This document shows positions 1 through 11,640 of a stretch of 64,000 nucleotides of DNA, one piece after another (within the stretch, counting starts at the first letter, position 1; the number at the start of each line of letters is the position of its first letter). The notes under the pieces were generated by a model that was not told the origin of the DNA, ran no database searches, and saw only the letters and a program-made list of their open reading frames with translations. The stretch is from NCBI GenBank assembly GCA_021018815.1, contig JAITYX010000012.1, forward strand, positions 3,583,001 to 3,647,000, written 5' to 3'. The translations under genes and the position numbers were made by a program. This DNA comes from Talinum fruticosum. Lineage: Eukaryota; Streptophyta; Magnoliopsida; Caryophyllales; Talinaceae.

Positions 1-1200
1 CCTCTCTAACAACGACCACTTGTCTTTGTTCTTGCTAATGAATCCCCTAAAATAAAGTAACTCATTGTTGTGGACTCTATTAATTATATTCTTGCAAGCT
101 TGAGCTTTCTTCTCAATTCCTTCGAGAGTTTCATCCATTCTTTCACATTCACTGGGCTATTGTCAAGGACATCCTCTCGGATTCTTTTTTAGCCATTGAA
201 AAGTATCACATTCTTCTCTTTCCATATTTCCCGAGAGACTAGCCCGGAACCAAGCCGTTCCGGTATCTTTCCATTTGCTTTTATCCTTGATAAGATACAT
301 GATCCAGTTCCTCATCCATTCTATGAAGCCAAGAGTTCTTAAACTTTCAAATCGAATTCCCATATCTTCGTTTGCCTAAATTTTATGACTTCACAAGTCC
401 CCGAATAGGTGTTCAACTTTATATTGTACCTTACAAAAGGAACAATTGTTTTGAATTGCATGTTCTTTTTTCCTAGTGTTTTTTGCTAATGGTAGAGCAC
501 TCTAGATGGCTTTCTAGACACCTAAAATCTTATCCATCCCTTTTCATCCCAAGTCCCCTCCTTATGAGGTGCAAGATTTTTATTAAGGAAAACATAGTTT
601 GATTTAACGAGTGTATTCCCCATTCACCGACCTCTCCCACATGATCTAATCTTCGCTTTTCTCCTGCCTCAAAGGTACTGTTAGTATCCGCTTCACACTC
701 TCCCACGAAAAGATTATCCTCATCTTATAATAGGCATCCTAATTCCTTGCATTTTGAAGTAATAGACTGGAAACTTTCTCCTTTTCACATTTAATTCATT
801 CACTCTTATTCTTGCATATAAGTGCTTTCCCTAAAACCCACTTATGTTCAACAATTATGATTTTCTATCCATTGCCCACTCTCCATGATTAGCTTAGCTT
901 TAGAAGTCTACAATAGTCCTATATAACCTTTTCCATCCCTAGGAACCAGCTGAATTTCGTCGAACCACCTCTACCTCCTATGTAGGCGATGTTAGACCAT
1001 ATTTAACTTCGTAAACTTTTGCCAAAAAGTATGTTTTGATTTCTATGTTGTCTCCAAGCTTGTTTCATCAAAAGTGCTTGGTTAAGCTTAGCTACTTCTC
1101 TCATCCCCATCTCCTCCCCACTCCCCTACGTAAACACAAAACATTTTTCCTTTTCTGGTGAATCCTATTCCTCCATACAGTTTGCCTACCGAAGAAGTCA
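1..1200 (-). pseudogene. LINE (non-LTR) ORF2 3' end remnant
   Basis: Conceptual minus-strand translation, with several frame changes, gives the tail of a plant LINE reverse transcriptase. Around 1045-1115 it reads MGMREVAKLNQALLMKQAWR, the well-known block after the RT domain. Further on, near 600-700, comes a WERSVNGEY-type block, and near 430-480 a C-x2-C followed by EHLF, as in the RT zinc-binding domain (zf-RVT). An open stretch at 163-363 (GFIEWMRNWIMYLIKDKSKW) and its continuation toward base 1 follow in the same direction, but I cannot assign them to a domain. No endonuclease or RT catalytic core is in the window; those would lie to the right in this orientation, where 1201-1404 shows nothing I recognise. 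Many stops: a dead copy. Confidence 0.6.
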
Positions 1201-1404
1201 ACAATAATGGAATTCAACAAATTAACTATCTTATGTGGTATTTTGAAAACTGATTAAATATGTTGATTAAGTGATGTTAAGACAACATTGATTAACACCA
1301 GACCTTCCTACCGAGCAAAGGAGATGCGGTTTCTAAGCTTCCATCCTTTGTTGCACCTTCTCTATGAGGAAATAGAAGTGTGAAGTTTTCGTCTTTGGAA
1401 TCAT

Positions 1405-2759
1405 AAGTTAAAGTTCAATCGGAGAAATAAATCACCCTAGAGTGGGGAGGGGGTGAATAGGGTGTTGAAGATTTTTTGCAGAATAAAAATATGTTCGAAA
1501 AACCGATCGCTCGTAAACAAGAACTAAGTCTAGAATGACTCAAAAAAGGTGGATAAGTAGCTTTACGAGGAAACCACCCGGGATCAAAACCTCGGACAAT
1601 GCCACTCGAAGCACCAAGTCAAAATCCACTAATTGAATCCTCAATTATAATTAATATGACTACCTAGATTTGTTTCGTTACACAAATATGTTATAATTTT
1701 TCCCAAGCCTAAAAATTCCCTTATCTCGACCTAGTATTTTCAAATTGAAGTTCCCTTATCAACTTATGAAAACTTAGTTGACGTTATGTAATCAACCGAG
1801 TTAAGGGAACGAGAAAAGTGGTTAAAGAGTCAAGAGAAATTATAAGATGTTTCTCACTAGGAGTTACAACTTGGAAAGAGTAAGATTAAAAAGGAGTTGT
1901 AAGCTAGATGTGTATCACCAAATTAAGTCTTTTTCGGTAAATGAGAATCTTGTGCTAAGGTTTCTTCATATAATCTGCCTTGAGAAAAAGTCATTAAGTC
2001 TTCATTTTGGAAGAATTGGGTCAGCTAGCTCGTTGCAACAGATAGTTTGAGGACTCGGTTCTGGACCATCCATGAAATAGCCGTTGACTCCAGGTCATAA
2101 CTTCCAAAAGTTGTTCTACCGACTCTAGAAAACTGAAAATTCAAGTAGACAAACTCATTAGACTCAAAAATAAGATATCACACAAAATGGCAACAAACAA
2201 GCTTGTCAGCCTAGTTTGAGTCGTTCGGATTTTCCGGCTTTTCTTTCTATGGATCTTCAAAGGTTATGAAGCCTTTGTTTTTACTTTTCTTTATGATAAA
2301 TCAACTTTAGAAAACTTACAAAAACAAATTAGATAATGGTTCTCAAAGTATAAAAATACTTTGGTCCACAATTAGACTAGGATTAGTCTAAATAAAGCAT
2401 TTAAAGACCAATTATCCTTAATTTATTGAGATGAAAAATTTCAAGTCTAATATTTAGTATGTTCTAGTTCCAAATATGTCCAAACTCATAAATAATAAAT
2501 TCAACCTTAATAGGTATATGCGTTATTCGGATATTTTTACTTTCGAAGTAAAACTGTGTCTAAGATTTTGATAAGTATTCTTTTAAGATATTAGTCTTGG
2601 GTCGAGTCATGGATAAGTCATATAAAATTAATAATTATTATAACAAATGACCTTAACTGGTGAATTTATTTTAGAATGCTTCTGGCTTAATCCTAAAATT
2701 AGATGAATGACTTGAATTCAAAACATATAAGAGGTCAATCAATCATACCTAAGTTTTCA
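1405..2759 (-). repeat. Old copia LTR (3' LTR of element A)
   Basis: The left end carries the family signature 'tcaccctagag...gggggtgaatagggtg' (about 1430-1462), shared with the other copia LTRs at 23417, 27099, 39011, 50729 and 59923. The right end (ttttca) is followed by a pyrimidine-rich stretch, the complement of a polypurine tract, next to 'ttgatgaaa', as at 28706 and 52259. The LTR is therefore read on the minus strand, with internal sequence to its right. It is much more diverged than the other copies and its left terminus is only approximate. Confidence 0.65.
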
Positions 2760-3299
2760 ATCTTCCCTTTTTGATGAAATACATTCAATCTAAATAATGA
2801 CTTAAAGAAATTCATCAAATATCAAAGACTATAGAGTAATGTTGAATTTTCAAAATTTTGGATGCTTATAATAGTCTAAGTGTATTAGAATATATATTTC
2901 TAAGTTTAAAGAAATGTATGAGTTAGATAATTTTTAGAGCTAATTGATTAAACAAATCTAAGCATTAGACCTAAGAAAAAATTTCTAAGTATCGGAGGTA
3001 CACATTAAAGTAAATTATGAGTTTTAGAACTATAAACTCTAAGTATCAAAAGCAAAATCAATAATTTTGAGTATTAGATCAAAACAAACAAAATAACTAG
3101 TTGCAAAGTAATAACCGGACATGAATAATCAACTAAAAATTTTCATTCATTAAAAAGAAAATTGCTCCCCTTAAATATGTGAACTCCCCTAAGTCCACCA
3201 AAACACATTCTTCTCCCCTAATGCATTACATCAAAAAGAACAAATAAGGAAAAAAATATATGTTGGACAAAAGAAAAATAAAGAAAATTAAGAAGGAGG
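2760..3299 (-). other. 3' untranslated part of copia element A
   Basis: AT-rich, no open frame of note. The segment near 3140-3230, with 'cccct' clusters and 'aatgcattac', matches in layout the stretch between LTR and extra ORF in copia B (28706-28960) and F (52259-52500). Nothing else is recognised. Confidence 0.45.
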
Positions 3300-4640
3300 T
3301 GGTTGAGAAGAAGAGGCTTTCTAAGATGGTTAAGCTCGGCTTCTAGGGTGACGAACTAATTAATGTTGTTGTTCTTCTTATTCATCCTCATCATCTTTGT
3401 CATATGAGCCCTCAGGTTCTTCTTCAACAGCCTTTGAAGGCTCTTGTCCGGATTTCATCCTATGTTCCTTCTAAGGCTTAAAAGTGATAATTTCGTCAAA
3501 AGATTCACCGTCCGAACCTTCTTCTTCTTCTTCTTCTTCTTCTTCTTCTTCTGCTTGCTATCACCAAGGAATCTTGAGGGTGATTTGAGCACCTTGGAAC
3601 ATTTCCATCAGTTGCTTTGTGAGAGCTTTGGCATTAGCTAGCTCTTTTTGAAGAGATGCTTGTGTTTGAAAAGGGAGAGGGATGAGACCCTTGAATTAAT
3701 CCATGGTCTCTTTGAATTCTTTTGCAAGAGAGGAGGTATAGGAAGCCGATTTTTGATATTCCGAGCGGAAGAACTAGGCTTATAAGGACTAGGGGTTAGA
3801 AGAAAAGGTAGAAGAGATGGCTAAATAACATCGGATGAGTGAGTCCGGACCTAGGTGAAGTTTCCTGGTATCCAAGATTCACTAACTCATCTTTCGTGAT
3901 CACAATAGCGGGATAAAGAAATTTTTCAGGAAGCTTTAGCTCGTAGTGAGGAGGGAGTTTGGAGAGACGAGCACTAAAGGGGAAAGGGAGAATTTTAATG
4001 TCATAAGGGACAGAAGCTGATATCTTAAAATGAGTGGAAACAAATCAATATCATAGCCCTTCATGATATCATATATGACTTTGAGGACGAAATTGTTGGG
4101 GTTCTCTTTTGAAGGGAAGAAGCGAGTATTGGCCTCATTAGAAAAAAACAAATAAGTCAACTTCAACTTTGTGATTGAAAAGTTCTTTCGAACTTTTGGT
4201 TTGGCTCGAGCATATTTTATATAGAAGTCATCTACAACCTCATCAAATTTCCGAGTGTTGCAGCTTGAGGAAAAGACAATCAATGTTGAAAATTTTATGA
4301 AAAAGGGCAAGATTGATGATAATCTTTTTCCCTTGGACTTGGGAGATAAGGATTAAGGAATCAATGAAAGAGAGATGTTGATAAAACTCAATGACAGGAG
4401 AGGGATAGACGTAATCACTAAAAGTAAGAAGACTAAGAAATTTTGTGGACTTCAAGTTGTGAACCCACGAAATTTTTATGGTAAGGAAGAATTTGTCATC
4501 CAAACAAGATCTGTGGAGTGACAAATGGTTCTTTGGATTCCCTAGTTATAAAGAGGATGCAGGTTGTTATTATGAGGTCTCATGCTCCGAGGCCTCGAGC
4601 TTGAATATTTGGAGAGTGGCTCCGGAAGAAGTTTTGAGCT
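3300..4640 (-). pseudogene. Extra 3' ORF (aORF) of copia A, decayed
   Basis: This is the minus-strand counterpart of the third ORF that copia B (28960-30678) and F (52500-54259) carry after pol. Shared features are LDDKFF near the N-terminal part (about 4500-4470) and a YPSPVIEFYQHL block matching YPELVSEFYTHL of copy B. Toward the C-terminal end lies a strongly acidic run, which on the plus strand appears as a (CTT)n microsatellite near 3518-3552. Open pieces at 4243-4524 and 3936-4310 are in different frames, so the copy is broken. Function unknown; the block resembles the 'putative plant transposon protein' family. Confidence 0.55.
3518..3552. repeat. (CTT)n microsatellite in the acidic tract of the aORF
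   Basis: About eleven CTT repeats. On the minus strand they are GAA codons, an expanded poly-glutamate run at the place where copia B encodes REEEEEGEEAKE (29455-29500). The repeat probably grew from the acidic codons after the ORF decayed. Confidence 0.7.
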
Positions 4641-4689
4641 TCTTCTTTGAAGACTTAGGTATGAACTAATATCTCTTTATGATTTTGAA

Positions 4690-5820
4690 TTCAAGTTATT
4701 CTTCCAAAACTTAGAAATTCTTCTCTTAACTCGGACACATTCTCTATGAGCTTCTAACTGAATATATTTTCTTAGTCTTAAAAATTAGTTATTACTGGTG
4801 TTTGACTCACTTAGAAACATTTTACGAGAATTGAACGAGCACTCAACTTCGAGTGTATGGCCCGCTAAGACAGACTCGGACAGAAATTTTGCCTAAATAA
4901 TTTATCACACTTAACTTATCTTTTACACTCGAATTGTTTCATATTTCAAAACAGAATTACTTGGGTCAATTCTAAGATAGTAAGATTTATTTAGTTGAAA
5001 TTAATTAAATTGGCAAACACTAAAATATATCTATAAACTTTTGTAGTCAATTCTATCTTATTTATTATTTGAGTATAAGATATAAATGGAATTGAAATAT
5101 AGTGAATATTGGACTTAAAATATTCTTTTTTAATAAATTAAGCATTCTCGATCGTTAATTGATTTATTTAATTTGAATCCTTATCTAATCTTAGACCAAA
5201 TTACTTTTTATACTTTCACCATTTATATTTTGTTTTTGTAGGATTATTAAATTTGATTAATCTTAGTTTAAAATAAAAAACAACCGGCTTCTTACCATTT
5301 TCACACAGCATACGTAAAAGCACTATTTATGGGGTAACTCAAACACTATGTAAGGGTTGTTTGTTTCCATTTCTGGTAAATTTCAATCTTTGAGTCTAAC
5401 GGTTATTTCTACCCTGGTTTTCGGATACAACAAATGGGTAAGACTGCTTTTTGAGGCTAGAACCGATGCTTAATGGGTACAATCACAATGATTCACTTTA
5501 TGAGGACTTAGACTATTCGTTGTAACAGACTAGTTGATCCTGAAGCTCAACCCGGAGGCACAATGGCTCTCTACTTTGCTGCTTATAAATAGAAGCCTCT
5601 CTATAAAACTTACAAGATTGTTGGGACAACATTCTTAACTCTCATACTTATACTTCTATCATTCAACTCTTGTACTTAGAACTTCAACTTTCCGAGTTGA
5701 ACAGAAAAGTCTTGTAATCACTTTTACTTACTTTCAAACACTTTTCTACTCTTTTCCCTTGACTGAGCTGTAAGGTTTAACTCAGCTTAGTTGTCCCTAA
5801 TTGTAACGATTATCTCGAGT
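4690..5820 (+). repeat. Copia LTR fragment, plus orientation
   Basis: From about 5130 the order of blocks is that of the copia LTR read forward: 'tctaatcttagacc', 'tttttgtaggattat', a TATA box TATAAATAG with 'aagcc' (5584-5597, compare 35319-35333), then 'gagctgtaaggtttaactcagct'. It stops abruptly at 5820, where the gypsy LTR of G1 begins, so the last ~180 bp up to the PBS are missing. The left limit is vague; 4690-5130 is diverged. Confidence 0.6.
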
Positions 5821-7025
5821 ATCCCTTATTTTTTGGTCCGATTTTTGTGATTTTTCAGCTAGTTCGAGCTTATTCTAGACAGTCTGTTTAATCAAAAACC
5901 CTAGGTCATTTTGTGGCCTAACCTTCCCCTAAAGATAGAGAGCTTATGCTCTCATTTTCAAGATGGCCATTTCCTATGCCAAATGCTTGCTGAAACCTAA
6001 TTAAGAACTACTGAATGCACCTATCTATATTATGATCTCTTGGTTTCTTTTCAGCCTATCTTCATACTTCCAACACTCAATCCTAAATCCTTCATTCATA
6101 AATTCCTATCTGCCCTCACAAAAACTCAAAAAGCCTCTCTCAATTCACCACCATCGCACTTCCGGATCTAGATTCGAGATCAATATCAGCGAGTGGGACA
6201 ACCTAAGGGCACCAAATCAGCCTTCGCGATGGTTTTTTATTGATTTTATTATTTATCGTTTTGGTATTGTAGAGAAAAGTTGTATCGCATTCAATTCCTT
6301 CTCGCCCGATGTAATTTTTATTTCTCGCTTTCATTTCATTTCATTTCTTTTCGCTTTTCTTTTCTTTCTTTATTGCTTTCGTTTATCGCTTTTCATATTT
6401 ACTTTTACTCGCTTTAGTTAGTATGCTTTGGTTGTCTTTATTTTTGCATCTAATTATGTTGTGTGTCTGTTTTTAATATGTTATTTAAACCCACTACTCA
6501 AACTAGTAAAGGCCATCGTTTGACGGGCGGAATAGAAAGGCTTATGCCTCCATTTTGTACCCTTGCCCCGAATTTGGATTCTCGGTTCTAAATCGATGGA
6601 GTCTATTTTTAACCTCTTCCAAGCTTAGTTTCCCGGACTAAGATTGGAAGAGTATTTTTTTATGTTATTTTTGTTAGTTTTTATCCCTAAAACCGATCGG
6701 CGACTCCTATTTTCCGATTTATTTCTATCAATATGCTTCTCGGCTTTTCTAACTAGAAATAATATCTCGGGATTTCTGAAAATAATTTTCAAAATAAAAA
6801 ACCTATTTAATTTATTTTAACTTAGTTTGTAAAATTTGGAAATCTTAATAAGATGTTCATCCCCACTTTCAAAAATCAATCTTCAAAACCCTAAATCATT
6901 TCCATCTTCAAAAGAAAATTTAGAACCCGCCAATTCGTGGGGAAGCTGCCCCCACCTACCGATAGGCTGAGAAAAGCTTCTCTTCCCCACCCCCGAGTGG
7001 GTATGCGGGGATCGTGGTTCCTACA
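5821..7025 (+). repeat. G1 5' LTR, 5'-truncated
   Basis: Homologous, in opposite orientation, to 19083-21176 and to 45151-50301 without its insertions. Shared landmarks are 'aggtcattttgtg', 'gagagctta', 'gatctcttgg', the 'gtgggacaa' stretch and the exit 'ggttcctaca' directly before the primer site. Compared with the other two copies about 0.8-0.9 kb is missing from the 5' side, where a copia LTR fragment abuts. An open stretch at 6032-6421 is composition only. Confidence 0.7.
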
Positions 7026-7026
7026 A

Positions 7027-7044
7027 TGGCGACTCCATTGGGGA
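7027..7044 (+). promoter_or_regulatory. G1 primer binding site
   Basis: TGGCGACTCCATTGGGGA, one base after the LTR end. This is the TGGCGACTC..TGGGGA site of Tat/Ogre elements, usually attributed to a tRNA-Arg primer. The minus-strand site of G2 at 45133-45150 reads TGGCGACTCCGCTGGG. Confidence 0.75.
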
Positions 7045-8220
7045 ATATCACTTATTAAGAGGGCGAAACTTGAAAGTTTGGGTAGTGAGTTTTACGAATG
7101 TATTTGCATTAGGCATCTCGCATTTAGGCAACCATGAACATAGTTTATTTTTATGTCGTTAGACCATTAAATTTTACCTTTTAAGAACAGCTTTTGGAGG
7201 AGGTTCGAACTGCTAACCTAAACGGGCCCAACTAGGCTTGACTGTCGGGAGTTAGTACCTCTTCCCTCATAACACGCGCTTTTAGCTTACCAAGAGGCAC
7301 CGAGAATTCATGCTTTTCCTGTCGTGCACCCCATGGAGGACTAAATTCTCATACTATGAGACACCATGTATCCTACCTATATTTAACCCTCTTTTGACCA
7401 TAGATCCTTGGTTGTTTAAATGGTTTCTTGTCTCTTTATTTGCATACTTGGATAAGTGTGATTGGTTTTTAGATTTAATCATCTATTTATAAGCCTTTTG
7501 GGATAGGTGAGAAGTGCTTGGTTAGCTCTTGCGTGGTTGCAAATAAAATATCATAATAAATTTCCTAGAGTTGGTCCATTATGTGCATTTTAGCCAAAAG
7601 TCAAAATTACCTTTCCCTTTTAGGTCGATCCATTAATTACATTTTCCAGTCATCCTAAAATATTTGTTAGTTTAAGCGGTGTAGGTTTTAGGCAGCCACC
7701 GGCGATCAGTCCAAAAGGGTCCTACCAAGAACCCTTCTATCTCTTCCGTTAGTCAATCTTTAGATTTTGACCTTTTTTATTTTCTATATTTTTATTTTGT
7801 ATTTCTCATTTTTCATTTAACCAAAATAAAATTCATTTCAAATTAGGCGAGTCTATTTTCTATTTTTTATTTTTCATTTAGCCAAAATAAAATTCATCTC
7901 AAATTAAGTGAGTATATTTTCCATTTTTCATTTTCATTTAGCCAAAATAAAATTCATCTCAAATTAGATGAGCCCATTTTTCATTTCTTGTTTTTTCATT
8001 TAGCCAAAATAAAATTCATCTCAAATTAGGTGAGTAAGTTTTGCATTTTTATTTTCATTTAGCCAAAATAAATCCATCTTCAGTTAAGAATAACCATTTA
8101 TGCATTATGCGTTAGCCAAATCACAAAATCATCCCAAATTAAGTCATAAGCATCATTACATCTCATCCATTTTTCATTCTTTATGTTTATCTAAATAAAA
8201 AGCATTCTTCGTTCCTTCAT
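7045..8220 (+). other. G1 leader between PBS and gag
   Basis: Non-coding. It contains 'gtgtaggttttaggcagccaccggc' type sequence (7679-7705), which recurs inverted in the G2 leader (44460-44515), and then the tandem repeats listed separately. Small open frames at 6937-7137 and 7310-7492 have no counterpart in G2 and are not called. Confidence 0.6.
7790..8095 (+). repeat. ~60 bp tandem repeats in the gypsy leader
   Basis: About five units, each containing 'catttagccaaaataaaatt' followed by 'catctcaaatta' and 'gtgag', spaced close to 60 bp (near 7817, 7877, 7937, 8000, 8060). The same array occurs inverted at 44010-44390. Confidence 0.8.
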
Positions 8221-9700
8221 GTCTTGCACTTAAGCCCATTCCTCCCAAAAGTGGTATTCCTTCACATGATCCTAAGCATCATCCTTTGGGCTGCGAGAAT
8301 AGGGAAGTCTACTATAATTGAGTATCGTCGGAATCCGAGCTCCAAAAGGTTAGAACGCCTTAACCAGGAGTCCGACACATCTTCCCCCGCTCCGTACGTC
8401 GCTCTACACTGCGGTCTACACCGGTGCGACATACCTCGGTGCATACGACACCGGTTTAGTCTATTTTCCGTCGTAGTACATTACCTAAGAAGAATTCCCC
8501 TCTAATAGACGGAGCACCAAAACCATCTCCCATCATCACCTTCTTCAATGAAACCTCACCCAAGATGGAAACTCAATTTGAGGCTCGGGATAAGAAAATA
8601 GAGTCCATATTAGACACTCTCAAAGCTATCCTAAAAGGTAGTGAGGATAGTAAGAAAGACGATAAAGGAAAAGAAGAAGAATTATTAGGAGTAGGTCCTC
8701 CACCCCCACCATCTCCTCCAGGCAATCCCAAACATGAATCCCAGTCCGATCCACGTATAGATCGGATAGAAGAAATGTTAAGGGAGTCATCCATGTTCAG
8801 TAATCATTACTTTGACCATAAGGGACTCACTTCAATCCCCAAAGGAAGCTACCCAAGTAAGTTCATCATGCCCGACACTAAGTTGCGAGGTTCCAAGAAT
8901 CCCCATCATCATGTTCGCAACTTCTTAGGAGCAATGACTCTTAAGAACATACCATAAGACACTTAACACATCATCTTTTCATGGACTTTTGACAGTGATG
9001 TAATGAAGTGATATAGCGCGGTTGACCCACGCAAGGTCACCAATTGGAATGATCCGTGTAAGGAGTTTCTACACCAAATTTCCTACAAGACAGATCTACC
9101 TATTACACTTATAGCCTTGGAGTTCATCAAGCAAGGCGAGAAAGAGAGCTTTATAGAGTTTTTCACCGGACGGAGGGCAAAGGCTGCCCACATGGTAGAT
9201 CGGCCTTCCGAGAAGGACCAAGTATGGATCATTGCAAAGAACATTCAACATGCTACAATTAGCACCTCAAATTCCTACCATTCATGAGTTTCTCAGCCCT
9301 TAGAGATGCCAGCATGCTGATAGAAGAAGAACCGCCTACTATAACCACAAAAGTCATGACTAGGTATAGAGGTAACTATCGGTCTAAAGATAAGAAAACG
9401 TCCAACCAAGGCAATATTAGCAGGGGTTCGGATGTCAATGCTCTTAACAAGTATAATGACTGCACTTCAATTGATACCACATACGCTCAAGCCCTTGGGA
9501 AAATATAATTACCACTTATAATAGTAGAATCGAAATTGCGAAACAGTCTAAAAGCTGGGACCCAGAAAAATTCTACAAATACCATTGTACACAAGGACAC
9601 GACACGGAGCAATGTTGGAAAAACAAGCTGGAGAGCATGTTCTGAAATGGTCAACGCCTTCTTCCTAAAGCCGCCCGAAACTAAGTAACAAAAAAATCCT
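8221..9700 (+). pseudogene. gag: G1 gag
   Basis: Capsid and nucleocapsid polyprotein of a Ty3/gypsy element. METQFEARDKKIESILDTL starts at 8565 and runs open to 8957. It includes a proline-rich stretch and FMPDTKLRGSKNP-like capsid start; after a stop the capsid continues in broken frames (TNWNDPCKEFLHQ, FIKQGEKESFIEFFTG). A short zinc-knuckle-like motif of the type K-F-Y-K-Y-H-C-T-Q-G-H-D-T-E-Q-C lies near 9565-9620; the first cysteine of the usual FCxYH form is replaced by tyrosine. Sequence upstream of 8565 (from about 8221) aligns with 43563-43904 of G2. Several stops and frame changes: inactive as read. Confidence 0.75.
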
Positions 9701-11640
9701 TTTCAGCGATACCTTAGGCATATTCTCCGAACCCATTCCAAGTCAGTGGGACCCATCTGTCTTCATTCAAGACATCAATGAGCCCAAACCATTTACTAGC
9801 TTGCCTCCTCTAGACCTAAAAGTCCATGGATTTTGGGTAAGGGATGAAGAAGACGTATACGAAACCAAAGATGACAACGACGACGACTTCGGGGCACACC
9901 ACCCTAAGAAGAAGAAGACTTTTAGGGAGAACCAAAGAGTTCAAAAATATAATTCCTTACTAGATCTAGACGGCATAACACACTAGTGGTTCCACAACAG
10001 ACTTAGGAAGCCCCAAAAGAACTTGAAACTGCTAAAGAAGAAGATCCAATCCTGAAACAGACTTCAAAAGCTAAAAGATGATATCTCTATATGGCAACTC
10101 ATATCTGCTTCCCAAAAACACAGGCGAGGCCTTAATTGACGCACTTAGCAAAATTGAGGTCTCTTATGAAACCACGCCTGAGGAAGTAGTAGGATTGGTC
10201 AACAATGAGGATGAAACCATTACCTTTGACCAGAAAGATCTCCCTAAAAAGGCATTGCACACAATAATGCCCTTGACTTAACCATAACTTGCCTCAACAA
10301 GTTCATTCCCCTAACCTTAATAGACAACGGATCGGTTGTGAACGTTTATCCTTAGAAGACCGCTAAAAGGTTGGGCATCAAAGAGCAGCAACTCTCTAAA
10401 TAGACTGTTCATCTACGAGCGTATGATAATTCTAAGAAGATAGTCTTAGGAATGGCGACTTTACCAATTAATGTAGGGCCAGTAGTGAAGAACATTGACT
10501 TCTAAGTCCTAGACATTCCAGCTATATTTAACTTGCTTGTAGGACGTCCTTGGTTACATGCTCATCAAGTAGTACCCTCTACATTGCACCAAAAAGTTAA
10601 GATGATCATCAAAGGTCAAGTTGTAACCATCAAAAGGGAAAATCTCCATGCTATTGTCACCTCCAAAGAATCAATCGTCGAAATTGAGCATGACGTTGAT
10701 GATGAGGAGCTTTATGGATTTGAGATTGTCATTGCTTTAGACGAGGATGAAGCACCTCTTAATGTCAATCCTTATGGTAACCCTAGCGTCCACTCGATGC
10801 TTAGGAAGAAGGGGTATTTTCCAAGCCTAGTTGCAGGTTGGAGGGCATATCACCTAACTTTTCCGTCTCTTGAACCCACTAACAATTATAAGTTTGGGCT
10901 AGGATCAACCTATTGCTAAGGAAATAACTCAAGCTAAGTGGAAAGTTTAAACTAGGAGGACTGAACCATACACGATCTGTTTCATCAAGCCTTTTCCTCA
11001 TATCCTAAATGGGTAGTTTCCGAAAGAAGGAGACGACTTCCCTTATTATGGCTTTCCTAAGCCTTACTACCTCGAAGAGAAGGGCATCTTGGTACCTGGC
11101 TTGGAGATTTTTAACGACTGCCATGTACTAGAAAAGGAGGCACCCTACCTCCTCGAAAAGGTATAGTCCACAGCAGATCGGACCAACTTGATCGGAAGTA
11201 ATATCTTCGGTTCTGTTGTTTGGACAGGAGAAGATCCTAGAGGGAATTCGATTTCGGTACTTGTCTCGAGCCATGTTGCACCTGCAGTTTGATCTGTCTA
11301 GATTCATCACCTACGTTAATGCTTGAAGAGTTCAAGCATACTACTTAGATCGATGCTAAGGAGGGCCAAGAATTCGCTGTTAGCTTAGGAGAGCATCCTA
11401 TTCGTGAGTCTAGCACTAGGGCCTTTATTTTTGTTCTTGTTTCTTCTAGTTCATCTTCCAGTTATGTTGTTTCTAATTCTGCAATTTCTATTTCTAAGTC
11501 CGATGTACTCATTTGCTCTTTCAATAAGATGAACCTTTCTACTTACTCCTTTCCTTCTCCTATTTTTAATTATTTTGCCTCTAATGATGAAGAAGAGATC
11601 CCTAAAGAATTAAGAAAAGTCATGGAAGATCATTAAAATC
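9700..11640 (+). pseudogene. pro: G1 protease and linker
   Basis: The region from 9790 to 10070 is a charged linker. The protease follows: IPLTLIDNGS at 10300-10335 carries the retropepsin active-site triad in the DNG form, and GRPWL is at 10540-10555. The open piece 10533-10919 continues (VHSMLRKKGYFPSL). Beyond 11300 is a variable serine-rich linker (11400-11500), then sequence leading to RT. Frames change several times. Homologous fragments are 26640-27098 plus 40609-41232 (plus strand) and 41233-42000 (minus strand). Confidence 0.65.

Noticed and set aside
3444..3641. Plus-strand ORF with a poly-phenylalanine run
   Set aside because: It is the reverse complement of the acidic GAA-codon tract of the minus-strand copia extra ORF.
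6032..6421. 129-codon plus-strand open frame rich in Phe/Ile/Ser
   Set aside because: Lies inside the gypsy LTR, is not kept in the other two LTR copies and shows no domain.
7790..8095. Regularly spaced repeats resembling a CRISPR array
   Set aside because: Units are contiguous and diverged without unique spacers, inside a eukaryotic retrotransposon leader.
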